DNA of 64,000 bases from Riptortus pedestris (lineage: Eukaryota; Arthropoda; Insecta; Hemiptera; Alydidae), in assembly GCA_019009955.1 (NCBI GenBank), contig CM032233.1, positions 93,410,501 through 93,474,500 on the forward strand. Direction: 5' to 3'. Under the pieces are notes generated by a model, which saw only the letters and a program-made list of their open reading frames with translations, was not told the DNA's origin and did no database searches. Of this stretch, positions 10,216-22,100 are shown piece after piece (position 1 is the first letter of the stretch; each line of letters starts with the position of its first letter). The translations under genes and the position numbers were made by a program.

Positions 10216-10527
10216 TATATATATTCCTATTAGGAAATTATGTTATTGTTGCATTTGGAATCAAATACTGTGAAAGAGTTCGGCATTATATCAGGTTCTG
10301 ACCACAAAAGTTCAAACTTAACATAGTGGGATCAATCAGAATTTTCTATCATCATTTATACTCATTATCTTGATTATTTATCAGTCTTTATATTCTAATA
10401 AGGACAATATGTTATTAAAATCATCTTCCTCACTTATTTTCATCCCCCCCCCCTCCCCCTACATTCAATATAATTAATTAAATCAATAATATTATCCCAT
10501 TTTAATAAATTTATGTATATTTTTCAG

Positions 10528-10750
10528 GTCACTTTTGGAATACTTCTTAGTGGTTCAAAATTAAAACATGGCAGTCTACAACGTATGAATGAAATGGTTT
10601 ATTTCTTCAAACAAAACAGTTACACCATAATATAAGCTTTCTAATCAAGATGATGCATATTTATTTTATGATCAATCGATAAAATCAGTGTTATTTTATT
10701 TTAATATTGTCTATGTTTTATTGAAAATTTAATAAATTCAAACTTTGTGT
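10528..10750 (+). other. 3' untranslated exon of PHD copy 2
   Basis: Begins at TTTTTCAG|GTCACTTTTGG and ends near an ATTTAATAAATTC polyadenylation signal. The implied intron is 8526-10527 (about 2.0 kb), enlarged by the piggyBac, SINE and LINE pieces. Confidence 0.55.
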
Positions 10751-11290
10751 TCAACATTACAAAAATGAGTGAACTAATGCTGAGTAAAATTAACTCAGAA
10801 ATTAAAAATATTTTTATAAAAATCATTCCTAATTATATTTTAACTTTCAACATTTTTTTTTGTAGCAATTGATTTGCAGCTAAAATTACTAAAGCAAAAA
10901 GTAGGGCTAATTTATTTTTGGTTTCAATATACTTTTATGTCACTTATGTTTTTGCTAGCTTTATATTTTGTAAAATTGGTGAAATATTGAGTATTGTACT
11001 GATCAAATAAATATTCAGAACTCAAGAATATGTAGTAGAATCTTCATTCATTACACCACATCATAAATGTATTCCAGTATCTCTAATATTAATGGTTTGA
11101 TAAGAACAATATATTGTATTTAAGCTCAGAATAAGATGTTTCATGATATTTTAGCTTATTGTTAACGTGTATTGAGAAGATTAAAGAAACATTGTTTTTG
11201 TGAGTGCGCAATATTGTTTGAAATGAATCAACTTTTTATTTAGAATAAGAAATATCTAAGAAAATGAATGTACAAAGGTTACATTATTTT
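10751..11290. other. Unit spacer, no gene seen
   Basis: AT-rich spacer carrying sequence shared with 52.2-52.6 kb and the left arm of the long-inverted-repeat element (about 11095-11180). The start of block U3 is at about 11175. Confidence 0.4.
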
Positions 11291-11479
11291 CCAGGTTTGA
11301 AATATGATACCGAAGGGAGCCGGTCCTATCAAAGGGTTATTTGTGCAATCAACAATCATGGGCCTCAGAGCTTATAGGACTCCCATTTTCAATGAGAGCA
11401 TTATTAGTCTTTATTAACTATGACTCAGCACATTATAATATTTGTTAGCATTCTTTGTTTATTTCCAACAATCCGAACT

Positions 11480-11494
11480 GTGGGAACTTCCCAC
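11480..11494 (+). promoter_or_regulatory. GTGGGAACTTCCCAC palindrome, CDS-less unit
   Basis: A perfect 15-bp palindrome around a central C. An ATGACTCAGCA motif (AP-1/CNC-like) lies upstream at about 11418. It survives although the downstream coding region is gone. Confidence 0.4.
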
Positions 11495-11560
11495 GCTCTT
11501 CCCCTCCCTCACCACAAAGTAGAAATAATGGCACCACCCCCCCCCCCAACACACAGATTT
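11495..11560 (+). pseudogene. PHD unit with coding region precisely deleted (ghost A)
   Basis: The CT-rich leader CCCCTCCCTCACC is joined directly to ACAAAGTAGAAATAATGGC, which corresponds to the last codons, stop and 3' leader of the intact copies. The whole finger-coding region is missing. The deletion ends share CACC/ACCA microhomology. The GTAAGT donor at 11561 and the acceptor at 12313-12315 remain, so the transcription unit may survive as non-coding. The same junction occurs at 58185-58243. Confidence 0.7.
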
Positions 11561-11859
11561 GTAAGTTCAATTTGTATATATTTTTTACTATTTATTATTT
11601 CTAATTTACAGTTTTTTCTCTTTATACAAATATCAATTATTTAAAGTATTTCCAAACATTTCTCTGAAATTTTAAATAAAAAAACTCCTTTCTTACTCAT
11701 GCCATGACATACATATCTGATAGTGAATATTTTAAGGAATACAACAGCTTCTTGTTAAATGAATATGATATCTCCTTCACAATATTTTATTATAAAAGCT
11801 GTGTGCTTAAACATCGTAAAAATCAGGAGTTGTCAGCCCTTTACAACTATGAGGATATC

Positions 11860-12110
11860 ATAAAATTCATAAAAATTGGTAGACTTCATTGGGTGACCAG
11901 GATGTGTCCAGAGAAGAAAACTTCAAAGCTCATGGTTGGATAGATTCATGGATCAAGAAGTGTTGGAAGATGGAGACTAAGATGCATGAACAGCATGGAA
12001 CTAGACTCGAGGACACAACTCACCACCCCACATTGGAAAACTGCAGCTCAGGACCGTGCCAACTGGCAAAGGCTAATGGGAGAGGTTTAGAACCGGTGAT
12101 GGGTTGTGGC
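11860..12110 (+). pseudogene. LINE ORF2 C-terminal tail fragment
   Basis: Reads LYNYEDIIKFIKIGRLHW.TRMCPE and then, frame-shifted, HWKTAAQDRANWQRLMGEV. This is the (R)LxWxGHVxRM ... AQDRxxWRxL tail of LINE polyproteins. It is the clearest copy of the intronic fragment shared by the units. Confidence 0.65.
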
Positions 12111-12315
12111 ACATTATACGTATATCTTATTTAACCAGGCATTATTTTCTGTACTCCCTACATTACAACAGTTGAAATTTAACATGGTGGAATCAATTGG
12201 AAATGTAAATCATTAAAAAAATTTCCTTCAGGTATTCACTTTTCCCCCCTATATTCAATTTAAGTAATCGAAACAACTATATTATCATTTATTAATAAAT
12301 TTATGTATATTTTAG

Positions 12316-13300
12316 GTCAATTTTGGAATACTTCTTAGTGGTTCAAAATTAAAACAAAAAAATTATAGGCCATTTTTATTTGCTTGCACAGAGTATAGGA
12401 TGTATAATATTTGCAAAAGACTTTTCAAATTTCAATGGAATTGTCATTTTGTTCCACAGTGAACCCATTTCACTAGTTCTGGTATGCCATACATTTGTAT
12501 ATATGTACCTCCGTACATATCTCAGAAACGACCCCCCTATATTGAAATTTCTTATCACAATTGTTGAAACACCTAGTTTTCCACTTCCTCATTTGTTTGT
12601 AATAGATTAAGGGGGTAGGAGGGCTATAGAAAGAGGGAAGATAAATTTCTCTTCATTTATTAGGGATACAGATGATTTGTATATGTTCTTTCTTGAATAT
12701 CATAAAGAGATCTATAAATTATAATCTATGACACTTTTTTATGCCATGAATAGGAATATTTTCTATCTATCTACTATATATAGTATCTCTTTATGTCAAA
12801 TATACTAATTTGAAATGAAGTGTTGCAAAAAAGTACAATGAATACAAAGCAGTCATAAGGCTACCACATCTCATAATTTTTTATTTAAATCCTCTAATTT
12901 AGTAATTCAATTACATTTTTCTATTATTGATAGCTATTATTGCTAATCAGGCACTGAGTGAACCATAAAGATATCCTATAATCTGGAATGGTATACAGAA
13001 ACCATCAATGAAGATTTTTTTAATGAGATAAAATAGGTAATTCAAACAGTTTATTTCCTAGTTACTTCAAATAGGTATTTTCTTTCTTCTTGCCTATATC
13101 CCACTTATTTTCTGAGAATCATTTTATAATTTGGAAAAAAAAGATTAATTTAAAACATTCTTAGTTATTTTCAACATATCTAAATAAGATTTTTCCTATT
13201 TCCTTTTAATTTTTCAACAAGAATATGTCTTTTTAGTGACAAGCAATAGTCACCAATCATTTCATTTTCCTTCAAGTCAATATACATGGCAGAAATATTC
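12316..13300 (+). other. 3' exon stub and downstream unit flank
   Basis: TTTTAG|GTCAATTTTGG starts the 3' exon, but only about 40 bp remain before the downstream flank (GGCCATTTTTATTTGCTTGCAC). That flank continues with the AGATTAAGGGGGTAGGAGG and GACAAGCAATAGTCA motifs seen in other units. No coding frame. It matches 58.57-59.37 kb. Confidence 0.5.
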
Positions 13301-13306
13301 CCAATG

Positions 13307-13552
13307 TTAGTATTGTCAAAACTGTCGGTAGATTCAATCATTCATCGTATCATTTCATCATAGAAGCCTAATCATCAAGTACACGTGCAAGTGCTTTTAG
13401 TGTGAAGGCACCATTCTCAAGCCTGCTGATAGTTTAATTTCAACTAATGACAGGCTTGAGGGTGGTCCCATCTCACTCAAAGGACTTGCACTGTGTACGC
13501 AAGGATTAGCATGTAATAATGGCATCTACCGACAGGTTTTACAATTGTATTA
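13307..13552. repeat. Full-length foldback element (hairpin MITE)
   Basis: The sequence folds on itself from end to end: TTGTCAAAACTGTCGGTAGAT at the left is the inverse of ATCTACCGACAGGTTTTACAA at the right, and the CAAGCCTGCTGATAGTT / AACTAATGACAGGCTTG segments close the hairpin with a tiny loop. Further copies are at 30109-30332, 47388-47613 and 59372-59630, with a fragment near 17.6 kb. Confidence 0.75.
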
Positions 13553-15390
13553 TATATACTGGCAGAACCAACCCACTACTTGATATGCCATTCCCTATGT
13601 TCATTGCTGGCTGCAATGGGGTAGTTAGGAAAGAAACCCAGGAGTCGGTCTAAAAAATAAGCATTGAGGTGAGGTACTTTTTACCTTAATAAATTAAGCA
13701 GGTTTCTCAACTGCTAGAATGACATACTGAATGAATAATTTCAAATTCTATTTCATATTTCTTTCTCAATAGGAAACCTATATAAACGAGGCTGATAATT
13801 TAAGCTTGATGTGAGTTGGTTAGCGATACATTATGTTTAGTGAATGTTGCAACAATAAGTTGAGGGTCAACTGAGAATAAGGAAATGCAGATACCTTGAA
13901 AAACATTACATTTATTGAAATACGTATTGAACAAAAATTATAGTACATTACTTTATTAGCAAATTAAGCTCCAAAAATATTTCATGCCAGACGTAACAGA
14001 TATACTTGATTTTTTTTATTTTACACTATCTCTAAATACCCACTCCTTAACCAATTTCAGTAATTATTGAACATAAACGGTTAAATATCAAGTATTGTAA
14101 TTAATATTTTAAACAGCTTCGGATTATAAATGGTATAGATGTTCATTTTTTAATCGACTGGGGTCAGATACTGTTTAAATGGTGAAAGGATTAGTTTCAC
14201 ATCCCAAATTTTTAAAGATTACGGTTCAGTACAGGGTGTTAACAATAAGTATGATATAAATCAATCTTGTTTTAACTTTCTCAAATGTCATTGACTTAAT
14301 CAAGTTCACAACTATATAAAGACTGAGGCTTAAAACTAAAACTAAAGTTTCAGAGAATTAATGCATGAGAGAGAAAGGGGTGGGGAGTAAACACAAGAAT
14401 TACTACATTTCCAGTCTTAATCTATTCAAGACAGACTCTCTAAAAGACTCCTCAATTGGTTGGACATTTGGAGTAGGGCCTTTGCTATTGTTATCCTTAT
14501 TTTTAGCTCCTGATATAATGTCATTGATTTTGAGAAGCATTACTCGGGCCTAAAACAAATAAAATGAAACCACTGAATAAGAAAATATTAAATTTATAGA
14601 TTGAGAATATAACTAACAGTTTATTATATAAAGGAGCATCCACTGGATTCTCGAGTAAGATTTAATTTCTTCAGCAGCCAGGATAGCAGAAGAGGTCGAC
14701 CCTACATCGAATTTCACCTCTGGTTTAAAGACTCAAAGAAATCATGAGTGCAATGTGTGGTGAGTTAAGACTATATATTTGTTCTTAACTTTTCTGACCC
14801 TAATCTAATTAAATATATCATATTGACATAGAAGGATTATAACAACTCTGAAACTAAGCAGATTTCCCAATTGCAATCATAATTAACTGAATAATTAATC
14901 TCAAATTATATTTTATATCTCTCTCTTAATAGGACATTTATTTAAACAAAGATGGAAAATTTAAGCTTGATGTGATACATTATCTTAAGTGAAAGTTGCA
15001 TCAATAAGGTGAGGGGCAACTGAGAATAATAAAATGCTGGTACCTCAGAAAATATTTGATTTGTAGAAATTGGAAATTAATATAGTTAAGATGTAATTAC
15101 TACTTGTAAATATAAATCTTGGTAAGGACAACACAAGATATCGACTGAAAATAAAGTATTTCTCCCTCAGTTCCATATATATACGTGCGTAATATATAAC
15201 CTATAATATAGATGAAAATAACTTCTTTAATGACATAAAATAGGCAATAAACAGTGTATTTCGTCCTTACTTGAAAGAAGTGTTTTTTTCTTCTCCTTCT
15301 CTATATCACACCTTTTTTTCTGAGACCCATAATTTTAAAATAAAAATTATTATATTTACAACATTAAATTGTCGAGTATTATATAAATTA
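13553..15390. other. Unit spacer, AT-rich, no gene seen
   Basis: Contains block U3 flank shared with 59.6-60.29 kb up to about 14215 (for example the TTTAAGCTTGATGTGAGTTGG stretch). A second, diverged copy of the same flank follows (14.86-15.06 kb). The short frame at 14365-14553 has no recognisable domain. Confidence 0.45.
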
Positions 15391-15394
15391 AATA

Positions 15395-15825
15395 ATAATG
15401 GTCTGATTAGAATAATATATCGTATTTATGCTTTGAATGAGATATTTCATGATTTATTGTTAATGTAAAATAAATAGAAGTAGAGGTAAACTGAAGCCTG
15501 AAAACAACAATAAGAAAAAATTTCAAATAATATTAGGGAAAAAAAAATAATAAAAATTTAAAACATTAAATGTTTAAGAAGATTTGTAAGTGACAATGTT
15601 TGATCCCACTCAAAATAATAGAGATACTCTGAAGTATTGATTTTTCTCCTGATCCTCCTACTTTGATTTCAGCCATTAAGGAACATATTCGTAAGTTTTA
15701 CATACAATTTCCACCAATTTTTGTAACTGTCAATTAATGTTCTACAATTGCCTGATAGCATTTATTTAGAACTCAAATATTAGTGAGTTATTTGTTTTTT
15801 TTCAGCCTTCAGTAAACCACTGTTC
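15395..15825. repeat. Long-inverted-repeat element, right arm truncated
   Basis: The left arm (GTAAACTGAAGCCTGAAAACAAC) and a truncated right arm (TTTTTTCAGCCTTCAGTAAACC near 15801) are inverted copies around a core containing GATCCCACTCAAAATAA. Fuller copies are at 52555-53180 and 55310-56840. Confidence 0.55.
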
Positions 15826-16070
15826 ATGCAACAGAGTACTTTCTGAGCTTACGCTCCATCATCAGTGGGGGCTAGTGTCGTTCCAACGTTGAACTCCATA
15901 CATAGCTTGACAACCTTCTATATACATTTTAGTTGTATCTCAGGTAAGAAAACAAAGGCCTCATTACCAGATTCCTTCACCATCCAGTACCTCAAAAATG
16001 GACATAGAAGCTTGCCAAGCTATGTCTGGAGTTCAACATTGGAACAACATAAGCCGGTTTTAATTACCTA
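15826..16070 (-). repeat. Penelope-like terminal-repeat fragment with hammerhead-like motif
   Basis: On the minus strand the segment reads CTGATGATGGAGCGTAAGCT then CAGAAAG, i.e. CTGATGA, a GAGC-GTAA-GCTC hairpin and GAAA. That is the order of a hammerhead core, although the base of stem II is imperfect. The element is repeated in part at 16680-17150. Ribozyme activity is conjecture. Confidence 0.35.
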
Positions 16071-16498
16071 AGATAATTTAATCAAAGTATATTAGTAATA
16101 GAGTTTCCATTGAAAGATATTTCTTGAGACCTTTTAATAAGATTAGGATTAGGGTTTATTAGGGCAATCAACTACTTGGTTATTAAGCATTTCAATAAGA
16201 AGTTGAGCAATTTTTATTTCTTACTTTATTCTTCAATATGACCAAACCAGATGATGTTAGTCAATCGTAAAATCTGTACCATACGGACTGGTAAAATGTC
16301 TTGATTATTCATAGATAGTACCCCAAAAGAATTTGAGAGTTTGCTCAAATCTAGAATATTTGTTTCCAATGTTTTCATAGTTTACTTATTTACTATTAAC
16401 CAATCAAACAATAACATTAATATTAATAGACCTATACTGTTACAGTCCGTCTAGGTTTGTAGCTTTAATAATTAAACATGTATCATCACCGTAAAGAA

Positions 16499-16535
16499 AA
16501 GATTTTTGTGAGTTCAAGGTTAGTTAGGAGATCGT

Positions 16536-16594
<59 letters not shown>

Positions 16595-16652
16595 AGGTTA
16601 GCTGGGAGGTATATAATATACTTCCAAACTAACCTTGAATTCACAAAAATCT
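16499..16652. repeat. Foldback with an (AT)n microsatellite loop
   Basis: GATTTTTGTGAGTTCAAGGT at the left is mirrored by ACCTTGAATTCACAAAAATC at the right, with about 55 bp of pure AT dinucleotide between them. The arms resemble short repeats at 39.0 and 54.78 kb. Confidence 0.65.
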
Positions 16653-16679
16653 TGGCAAGCTTCTATATCTATTTTTGAG

Positions 16680-17150
16680 ATGCTGGATGGTGAAGGAATC
16701 TGGTATCTCAGGTCAGAAAACTAAGGCCTCATTCCTTCACAGTTATTTATATTAAATTTATATTATATATTTATTCTATGCGACAGCCCTTTCAGAGCAT
16801 TCACTCCATCACCAATGCCGGCTATTGTTGTGCCAATGTTGAACTCTAGGCATAGCTTGGCAAGCTTCTATATCCATTTTTGAGGTACTGGATGGTGATG
16901 GAATCTGGTCATGAGGCCTTTCTTTTCTTACCTGAGATACAACAAAAATGGGTATAGAAGCTTGCCATGCTATGTCTGGAGTTCTATGTTGGCACATCAT
17001 AAGCCGGCACTGATGATGGAGTGTAGGTTCAGAAAGCACTCTGTCGCATTGAATAAATATGTAATATAGATAACTGTGAAGGAACGAGGCCTTTGATTTC
17101 TTACCTGAAATATCGTATTCCTTCACCATCCAGCACCTCAAAAATGGATG
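16680..17150. repeat. Compound inverted repeats of a Penelope-like terminal sequence
   Basis: Segments such as GGATGGTGAAGGAATCTGGT and CATAGCTTGGCAAGCTTC occur in both orientations. The segment also carries CTGATGATGGAGTGTAGG...CAGAAAGCACTCTGTCGC on the plus strand. The frame at 16809-17165 is an incidental read-through of this repeat. Confidence 0.45.
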
Positions 17151-17158
17151 GTATTTCA

Positions 17159-17341
17159 ATTGCATAAATATAAAGCTTATTTTGCTCTCTTTTCCAATAT
17201 AAATATTAAAATATGATTTTTTTTATTTCCCCAAATTCATAAAGAATTAATTTATTCTTTATGAATTTGGGCAAATAAAAAAATCATATTTTAATATTTA
17301 TATTGCAAAAGAGAGCAAAATAAGGTTTATATTTATGCAAT
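17159..17341. repeat. Near-perfect 183-bp palindrome
   Basis: Arms of about 88 bp run from ATTGCATAAATATAA at the left to TTATATTTATGCAAT at the right, with only a few mismatches (AAGC/AACC and CCA/GCA sites). They meet at AAAGAATTAATTTATTCTTT. A fragment of one arm occurs at about 54672-54720. It would extrude as a long hairpin and is probably a MITE. Confidence 0.8.
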
Positions 17342-17399
17342 AGAAATTCAAGAGCCACTATTTAAGGAGTGGATGTTGTCACATTGTAGGTCAATTCAA

Positions 17400-18150
17400 G
17401 TGTCTCACATAGTAATGGTCTGAAGAAAAAAATCATTATATTTAATGCTAGAATAAGCAATTTCATGATTCCTGAGTTTTGGAGTTAACATGTCTACCAA
17501 AGCAAATTTGTTTAACTGTCTTCTGGGTTTCTTCCCTGCCTCCATAGGGCAGTTGGCAATGAACATGGGAAATGTCTTATCAAGTAGTGGAACGGTTCTG
17601 TCAGTATCTGTCCAGCTGACATTAGTTGTAAAATACTAATGACCGGCTTGGGGATGGTCCCATCACACTGTGAAATTGATTTCATGAAAAATTAAATAAA
17701 TGGGTGAATGATGACTTGTCACTAAAAAGACATATTATTGATGTGAAGTATACAAGAAAAAGGAAAAATTTTGAACCACTAAGAAGTATTCGTATAACTG
17801 ACCTGAAAATAAATATAAATTTATTAACAAAGGATAATAGAATTGATCTACTTACATAAATTGAATGAAGAGAAAAATAAGAACAGAATACATGATGGAA
17901 ATTGCTTTCATTGACATCGTTTCCTGATTAGAATATAAAGGTTGATAAATAATCAAGACAATTAAATGTAGATATATGGTTCTAATTGATTCCACTATGT
18001 TGTATGCATTCATTTCTTCAGATGTTTTGTATTCTAAATAAAAGAATTATTCATTTCAAACAAAGTTGCACACTTTCAAATACAATTTTTCTTCAATTGT
18101 ATATCCATAGCTACACCGGGTACTCAGGTATAACCCTAAACTCTGAGATG
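17400..18150 (-). other. Inverted partial PHD unit
   Basis: Read on the minus strand, this holds the 3' exon start (TTTTCAG|GTCAGTT near 17800-17806, then ACTTCTTAGTGGTTC) and the downstream flank with part of the foldback element near 17.6 kb. The usual upstream TTGTTTGAAATGAATAA-type segment is at about 18030-18080. No finger-coding sequence remains. Confidence 0.5.
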
Positions 18151-19379
18151 GGCAAATGTAAAAATATTGCCAAAAAAAATTCCATCATCATTCAGCTTCA
18201 AATGATTTCTTGGGTGAAGACGGCTACCTTAACTAGTATATAAATGGAAAGTGAGAGAGATATACTGTATTTTCTGCTAAATTTTTATATCACCATTGCT
18301 AAGATTAATATTTAAACATTCCCTGTTTAATATTTAAGCATTCCATGATTAATATTTTAAACAGCCCCTGATTGGCAAACATTTCAATGATGGAAGTACA
18401 TAATATAAATAATATGTATTAAGCTTATAAAAACAAAAAAAATATGATGTACACACCAAAATTTGATTACTTCCTTGTTCTTCTGTGCCCATTTTACTGT
18501 TTTCTTGCATTTCATTTAAAATTATTTTATTAGAAAGTGACATACAATATTTCTATTCTAGTGACTTGGATCAAAAAACATCATAAAACATATAAAACAT
18601 AGTTATAGTATCTTTTTATGATAAACTAAATAATTCTTAAAAATAGAAATAAGAAAATCTCATTAAAGGAAGCGAGAAATAAATGCACTTGTTTAAATTT
18701 TATTTTTTATTTAATTATAAATATTTTATAAAAATTACAATCTATTTATAACTCAGAATTTACTTTGAGTTTCCATTATGTTAACATGCAAAGCAAAAGG
18801 ATATACTTCTACAAAAAAACAAAAAAAAAAAAAAACAGTTTTACAAAATTCCTAAATATTAAAAATGAAATCATTAAAACAAATTCTGGCGCCATCTGTT
18901 CATTAGATGAAATTATTTCAAAAGAAATGGAAATCATAATTTTATACTAATTTAAGTTATATAATAAAGCTATATGTTCTAAACCGCAGCAAACATACTT
19001 TTCAAATAACAAGAAATGAATTCAAAAGTAACAGAATGCATAATTATAAACATGGAAGTTTTAAAAAAAAATAATAAATATATACTGTTTTTTATTTAAT
19101 TTTGCTTACCATTACATCAATTTAAGTGAAATAAGTTTCCCTAAATATATAGATAACAAAAATATTATGAGTAACATAAATAAATCTTAAAAACAATTAA
19201 ATTTAGAATTTTTGAAGTATATTGAGGCAAACAAGTTAAACATACTCTTTTAATTTAGTATTGTCAACTTCACATCAATTTCTACAATAAAATTGTGTAA
19301 ATTAAAATAAACTTATGAGTGACTTATTATAAATATTTTTAAATACAAATAAACATTTTATTTACTATAATTATTTTTG
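18151..19379. other. Very AT-rich stretch, nothing recognised
   Basis: Low-complexity A/T-rich sequence with poly-A runs (for example near 18820). No frame with plausible composition and no repeat clearly shared with the rest of the window. Part may be decayed downstream flank of the minus-strand unit. Confidence 0.4.
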
Positions 19380-19589
19380 TTCCATATTTTCAATTCATTA
19401 AATTATCAATATAACATATACCATATTAAAATAAAATAAACACTGATTGTAATATATCTGCAAACTTGTGGTCAATAAGCAGGTTAGAAAGTTTATATTA
19501 TAAATGTAACTATTTGCCAGAAGAAATAAAGCAATTTCATTTATAGATTGTAGACTGCCATTTTTCTTGGAAGTATACCAAAAAGTGTC
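19380..19589 (-). other. 3' untranslated exon of the minus-strand PHD copy
   Basis: On the minus strand TTTTTTAG|GACACTTTTTGG starts the exon and ATGGCAGTCTACAATCTATA follows, matching the other 3' exons. With the GTAAGT donor at 20224 it gives a 635-bp intron (19590-20224). Confidence 0.5.
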
Positions 19590-20248
19590 CTAAAAAATAA
19601 ACATAAATTTATTAACATAGGATAATATAATTTATTTAATGACATATGTTGAATGAAGAAAAATAAAGAGAATACATGAATGAAATTTCTTTTAATAACA
19701 TAGTCCCCTGATTAGAATATAAAGACTGATAAATAATCAAGACCGTAAGTATAGAATGAAGGTGTACGATTCTAATTTTTCCACTTTCTTTACTTTTGTA
19801 TTCCAGGGAGTGAAGGTAATATAATGCATTCATAAATAAGAAATCAAACTTCTTCACAATAATATTTTATTTCAAATGTTATGTGCTTGAAATAAAATAT
19901 TGTGAAGGAGATATAATTTTTATTTAACCAGAAGTTATTATATTCCTGCAAGATTTTTCATTCTAGGAAGTAAATTATTGCCCTGTCTCTAGGTGTTGCC
20001 ACCACCCTAATTTTTGTTATGACAAATAAAATAAATACTTGGCATCAATAATTATTATACTCATGTATGCTTCAAGTGATATGCTATAAAACAAAGTTTA
20101 TATATTTTTAAGTTAAAATTTAAGAATACCTGTTCGCAACACTTTAAATTATTGATAATTGTATAAGGAGGGACAAAGTGTAAATTAAGTATTACTGTAA
20201 AAAATATAAACAAATCGAACTTACATATGTTTAGGGGGAGAGGAGCCA

Positions 20249-20512
20249 TTACTTCTGGTTGGAGTCATGGGAGCTTTCCATTTTTGCATTCCCTCCCTTT
20301 TCCTCATTCTTCACCTCAGTGGTAATGCAATCTTTCCAAATGAATGGATTCTTTTTAGTTGTCGGTCCTCCAGATTCTTCTCTATACAAATTGTTGTACT
20401 CCTCGTGATAAAAACGACCACATTTCACACACGTGCCCAGATCAATGTTAATATCATCTTCAAGGAAGCATAGTGGACTATAAAGCTCAGATGGTGAGCC
20501 GCCAAAAGGCAT
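20249..20512 (-). pseudogene. Degenerate PHD-finger gene (minus-strand copy)
   Basis: The 87-codon frame from the conserved ATG (MPFGGSPSE) aligns end to end with the other copies but has lost three of eight zinc ligands. The first Cys is Ser (YSPLC), the sixth is Tyr (HEEY) and the seventh is Trp (FIWKDC). The tail remains acidic and ends in SNQK. The reading frame and the GTAAGT donor are still intact, so it could be expressed, but the finger cannot fold as a normal PHD. The frame extends upstream to 20737 without a conserved start. It is the most diverged copy and the only one on the minus strand. Confidence 0.6.
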
Positions 20513-20625
20513 CTCTGATACATCTGCAAAGAAGTAGAACATCTTGATGAATGATGTGTGCTCTATGAAGGTAGGTGAATAACTGGCCTGCTTTGGACTT
20601 GCCGTGGCAGTGGGGGTAGAGTGTA

Positions 20626-20635
20626 GGAAATTTCC
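20626..20635 (-). promoter_or_regulatory. GGAAATTTCC palindrome of the minus-strand copy
   Basis: Occupies the position of GGGAACTTCCC in the plus-strand units. Here it is a perfect 10-bp palindrome matching a kappaB-type core, followed on the minus strand by TACACTCTACCCCC. Confidence 0.35.
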
Positions 20636-20699
20636 AGTTTCCTTTGTTGTTAAAAAAAGAATCCTTATAAATGTAGTAAACTGCTGAGTAAAAGTTAAT

Positions 20700-21020
20700 A
20701 GATGACTAATAATGCCTTTATTGAGAATGAGTGGCATTGATCATGAGCACAAAACCCTTCATTATCAGCTTCCTTTGGTATTATATTTCAAACCAGGAAA
20801 AAATTCCATCCTGTGTGCATTCATTTCTTCTGATATTTTGTTTTCTAAATAAAAACATTATTCATTTCAAACAAGGTTGCACAGTTCCAAAAACAATTTT
20901 TCTTAATAGAAAGGGACCTAAATATAACATAAAACTTCTTAAAATATTTTTTCAATTCCTTAATTTCTCCTGAGATAATTATTTTATTAAACTATAAGTG
21001 TAACTAATCATTTATATAAC

Positions 21021-21072
<52 letters not shown>

Positions 21073-22100
21073 TAAGAATCTTATTTTAGTAATATTATAT
21101 TGTACAGTTTGGTAATATTTTATTACAATACTAATCAGTTGAGAAAGTAAGTACTATTTTTCAGTCCCCCTGAGCTAGAAGGATACTTCGGTTATTTTAA
21201 TAGTTTTAAGTTTTATACAAATGGTGAAGAATTATTGTATCTCCTTATAATTGCTCAACTTATTTTTTATGATAATGAGAAAGTAATCTATTATAATTGT
21301 TGTTCTAGATATTTTTCTCTAAGTCAAATATAAACCATGGTATATGCATATTTTTTTTATTCTTATTGATGAGAGTTTTGCTTAAGGAAACTTATTTCTA
21401 AGTTTTGATATTACCGGATCCTTTTGGTATTATATTGCAAACCAGGAAAAGGTCTCACCACTGATGAATTCATTATTTTGGAACTTTTGTTTTCTCAATA
21501 TAACAAAGCATATTCATTTCAAACAACATTGCACAAAACTTCTAAAAATAATGTTTCTTAAACAAGCTCACATAGTATTTACAAGCTACACCTGGTAATT
21601 GATCTCGCAAACAGGTAAACCTGATTTTCACGAGACGGAACAAGGGAATAAGAAGGTCACAAGGACATGCAGTGGTTCCCCCGTTGCCTTTTGCATCAGA
21701 ACATCCAGCAATAAAGGCATCATGAGGAAAATTCCATTCACACCAGTAAAGGCATGAGTGGAGAAAGTTCTATTCAATGTCAGATAGCCATCTTAAATAA
21801 GTAAGAGCTTAAATATATCATAAAACTTTTAAGCCACTTTCGACTTCTTTTATACTGTATCTGTATTTAATCCCTTAGAAAATGGGCTGAGAGGCCAAAA
21901 AATATATTTATTTGTATTTCTGGAAATGGCCACAGGTTTTAAGCAATCTTTACAGGCAGTATCTTTAAAAGCAGTGAAACACTGAGTCAAGAATTCCTGT
22001 TAATATTGCTCGTTTCATTTATATTATATTATCACAAGCTCCTTTTAATATTGTATTGCAAACCTAGTGAAATTGCTCATGTTACAAGCACATGAATGAA
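20700..22100 (-). repeat. Decayed minus-strand upstream blocks of the PHD unit
   Basis: The upstream motif (CTGGTTTG..ATATAATACC on the minus strand) appears three times, near 20768-20800, 21418-21455 and 22036-22068. Each lies near a segment matching TTTGAAATGAATAA. They mark fragments of at least two further inverted units. No coding region remains. (AT)n occupies 21030-21072. Confidence 0.5.

Noticed and set aside
16478..16678. Frames made of Ile-Tyr repeats (also at 37547, 38969, 39026 and 51519)
   Set aside because: They are translations of AT and GT microsatellites.
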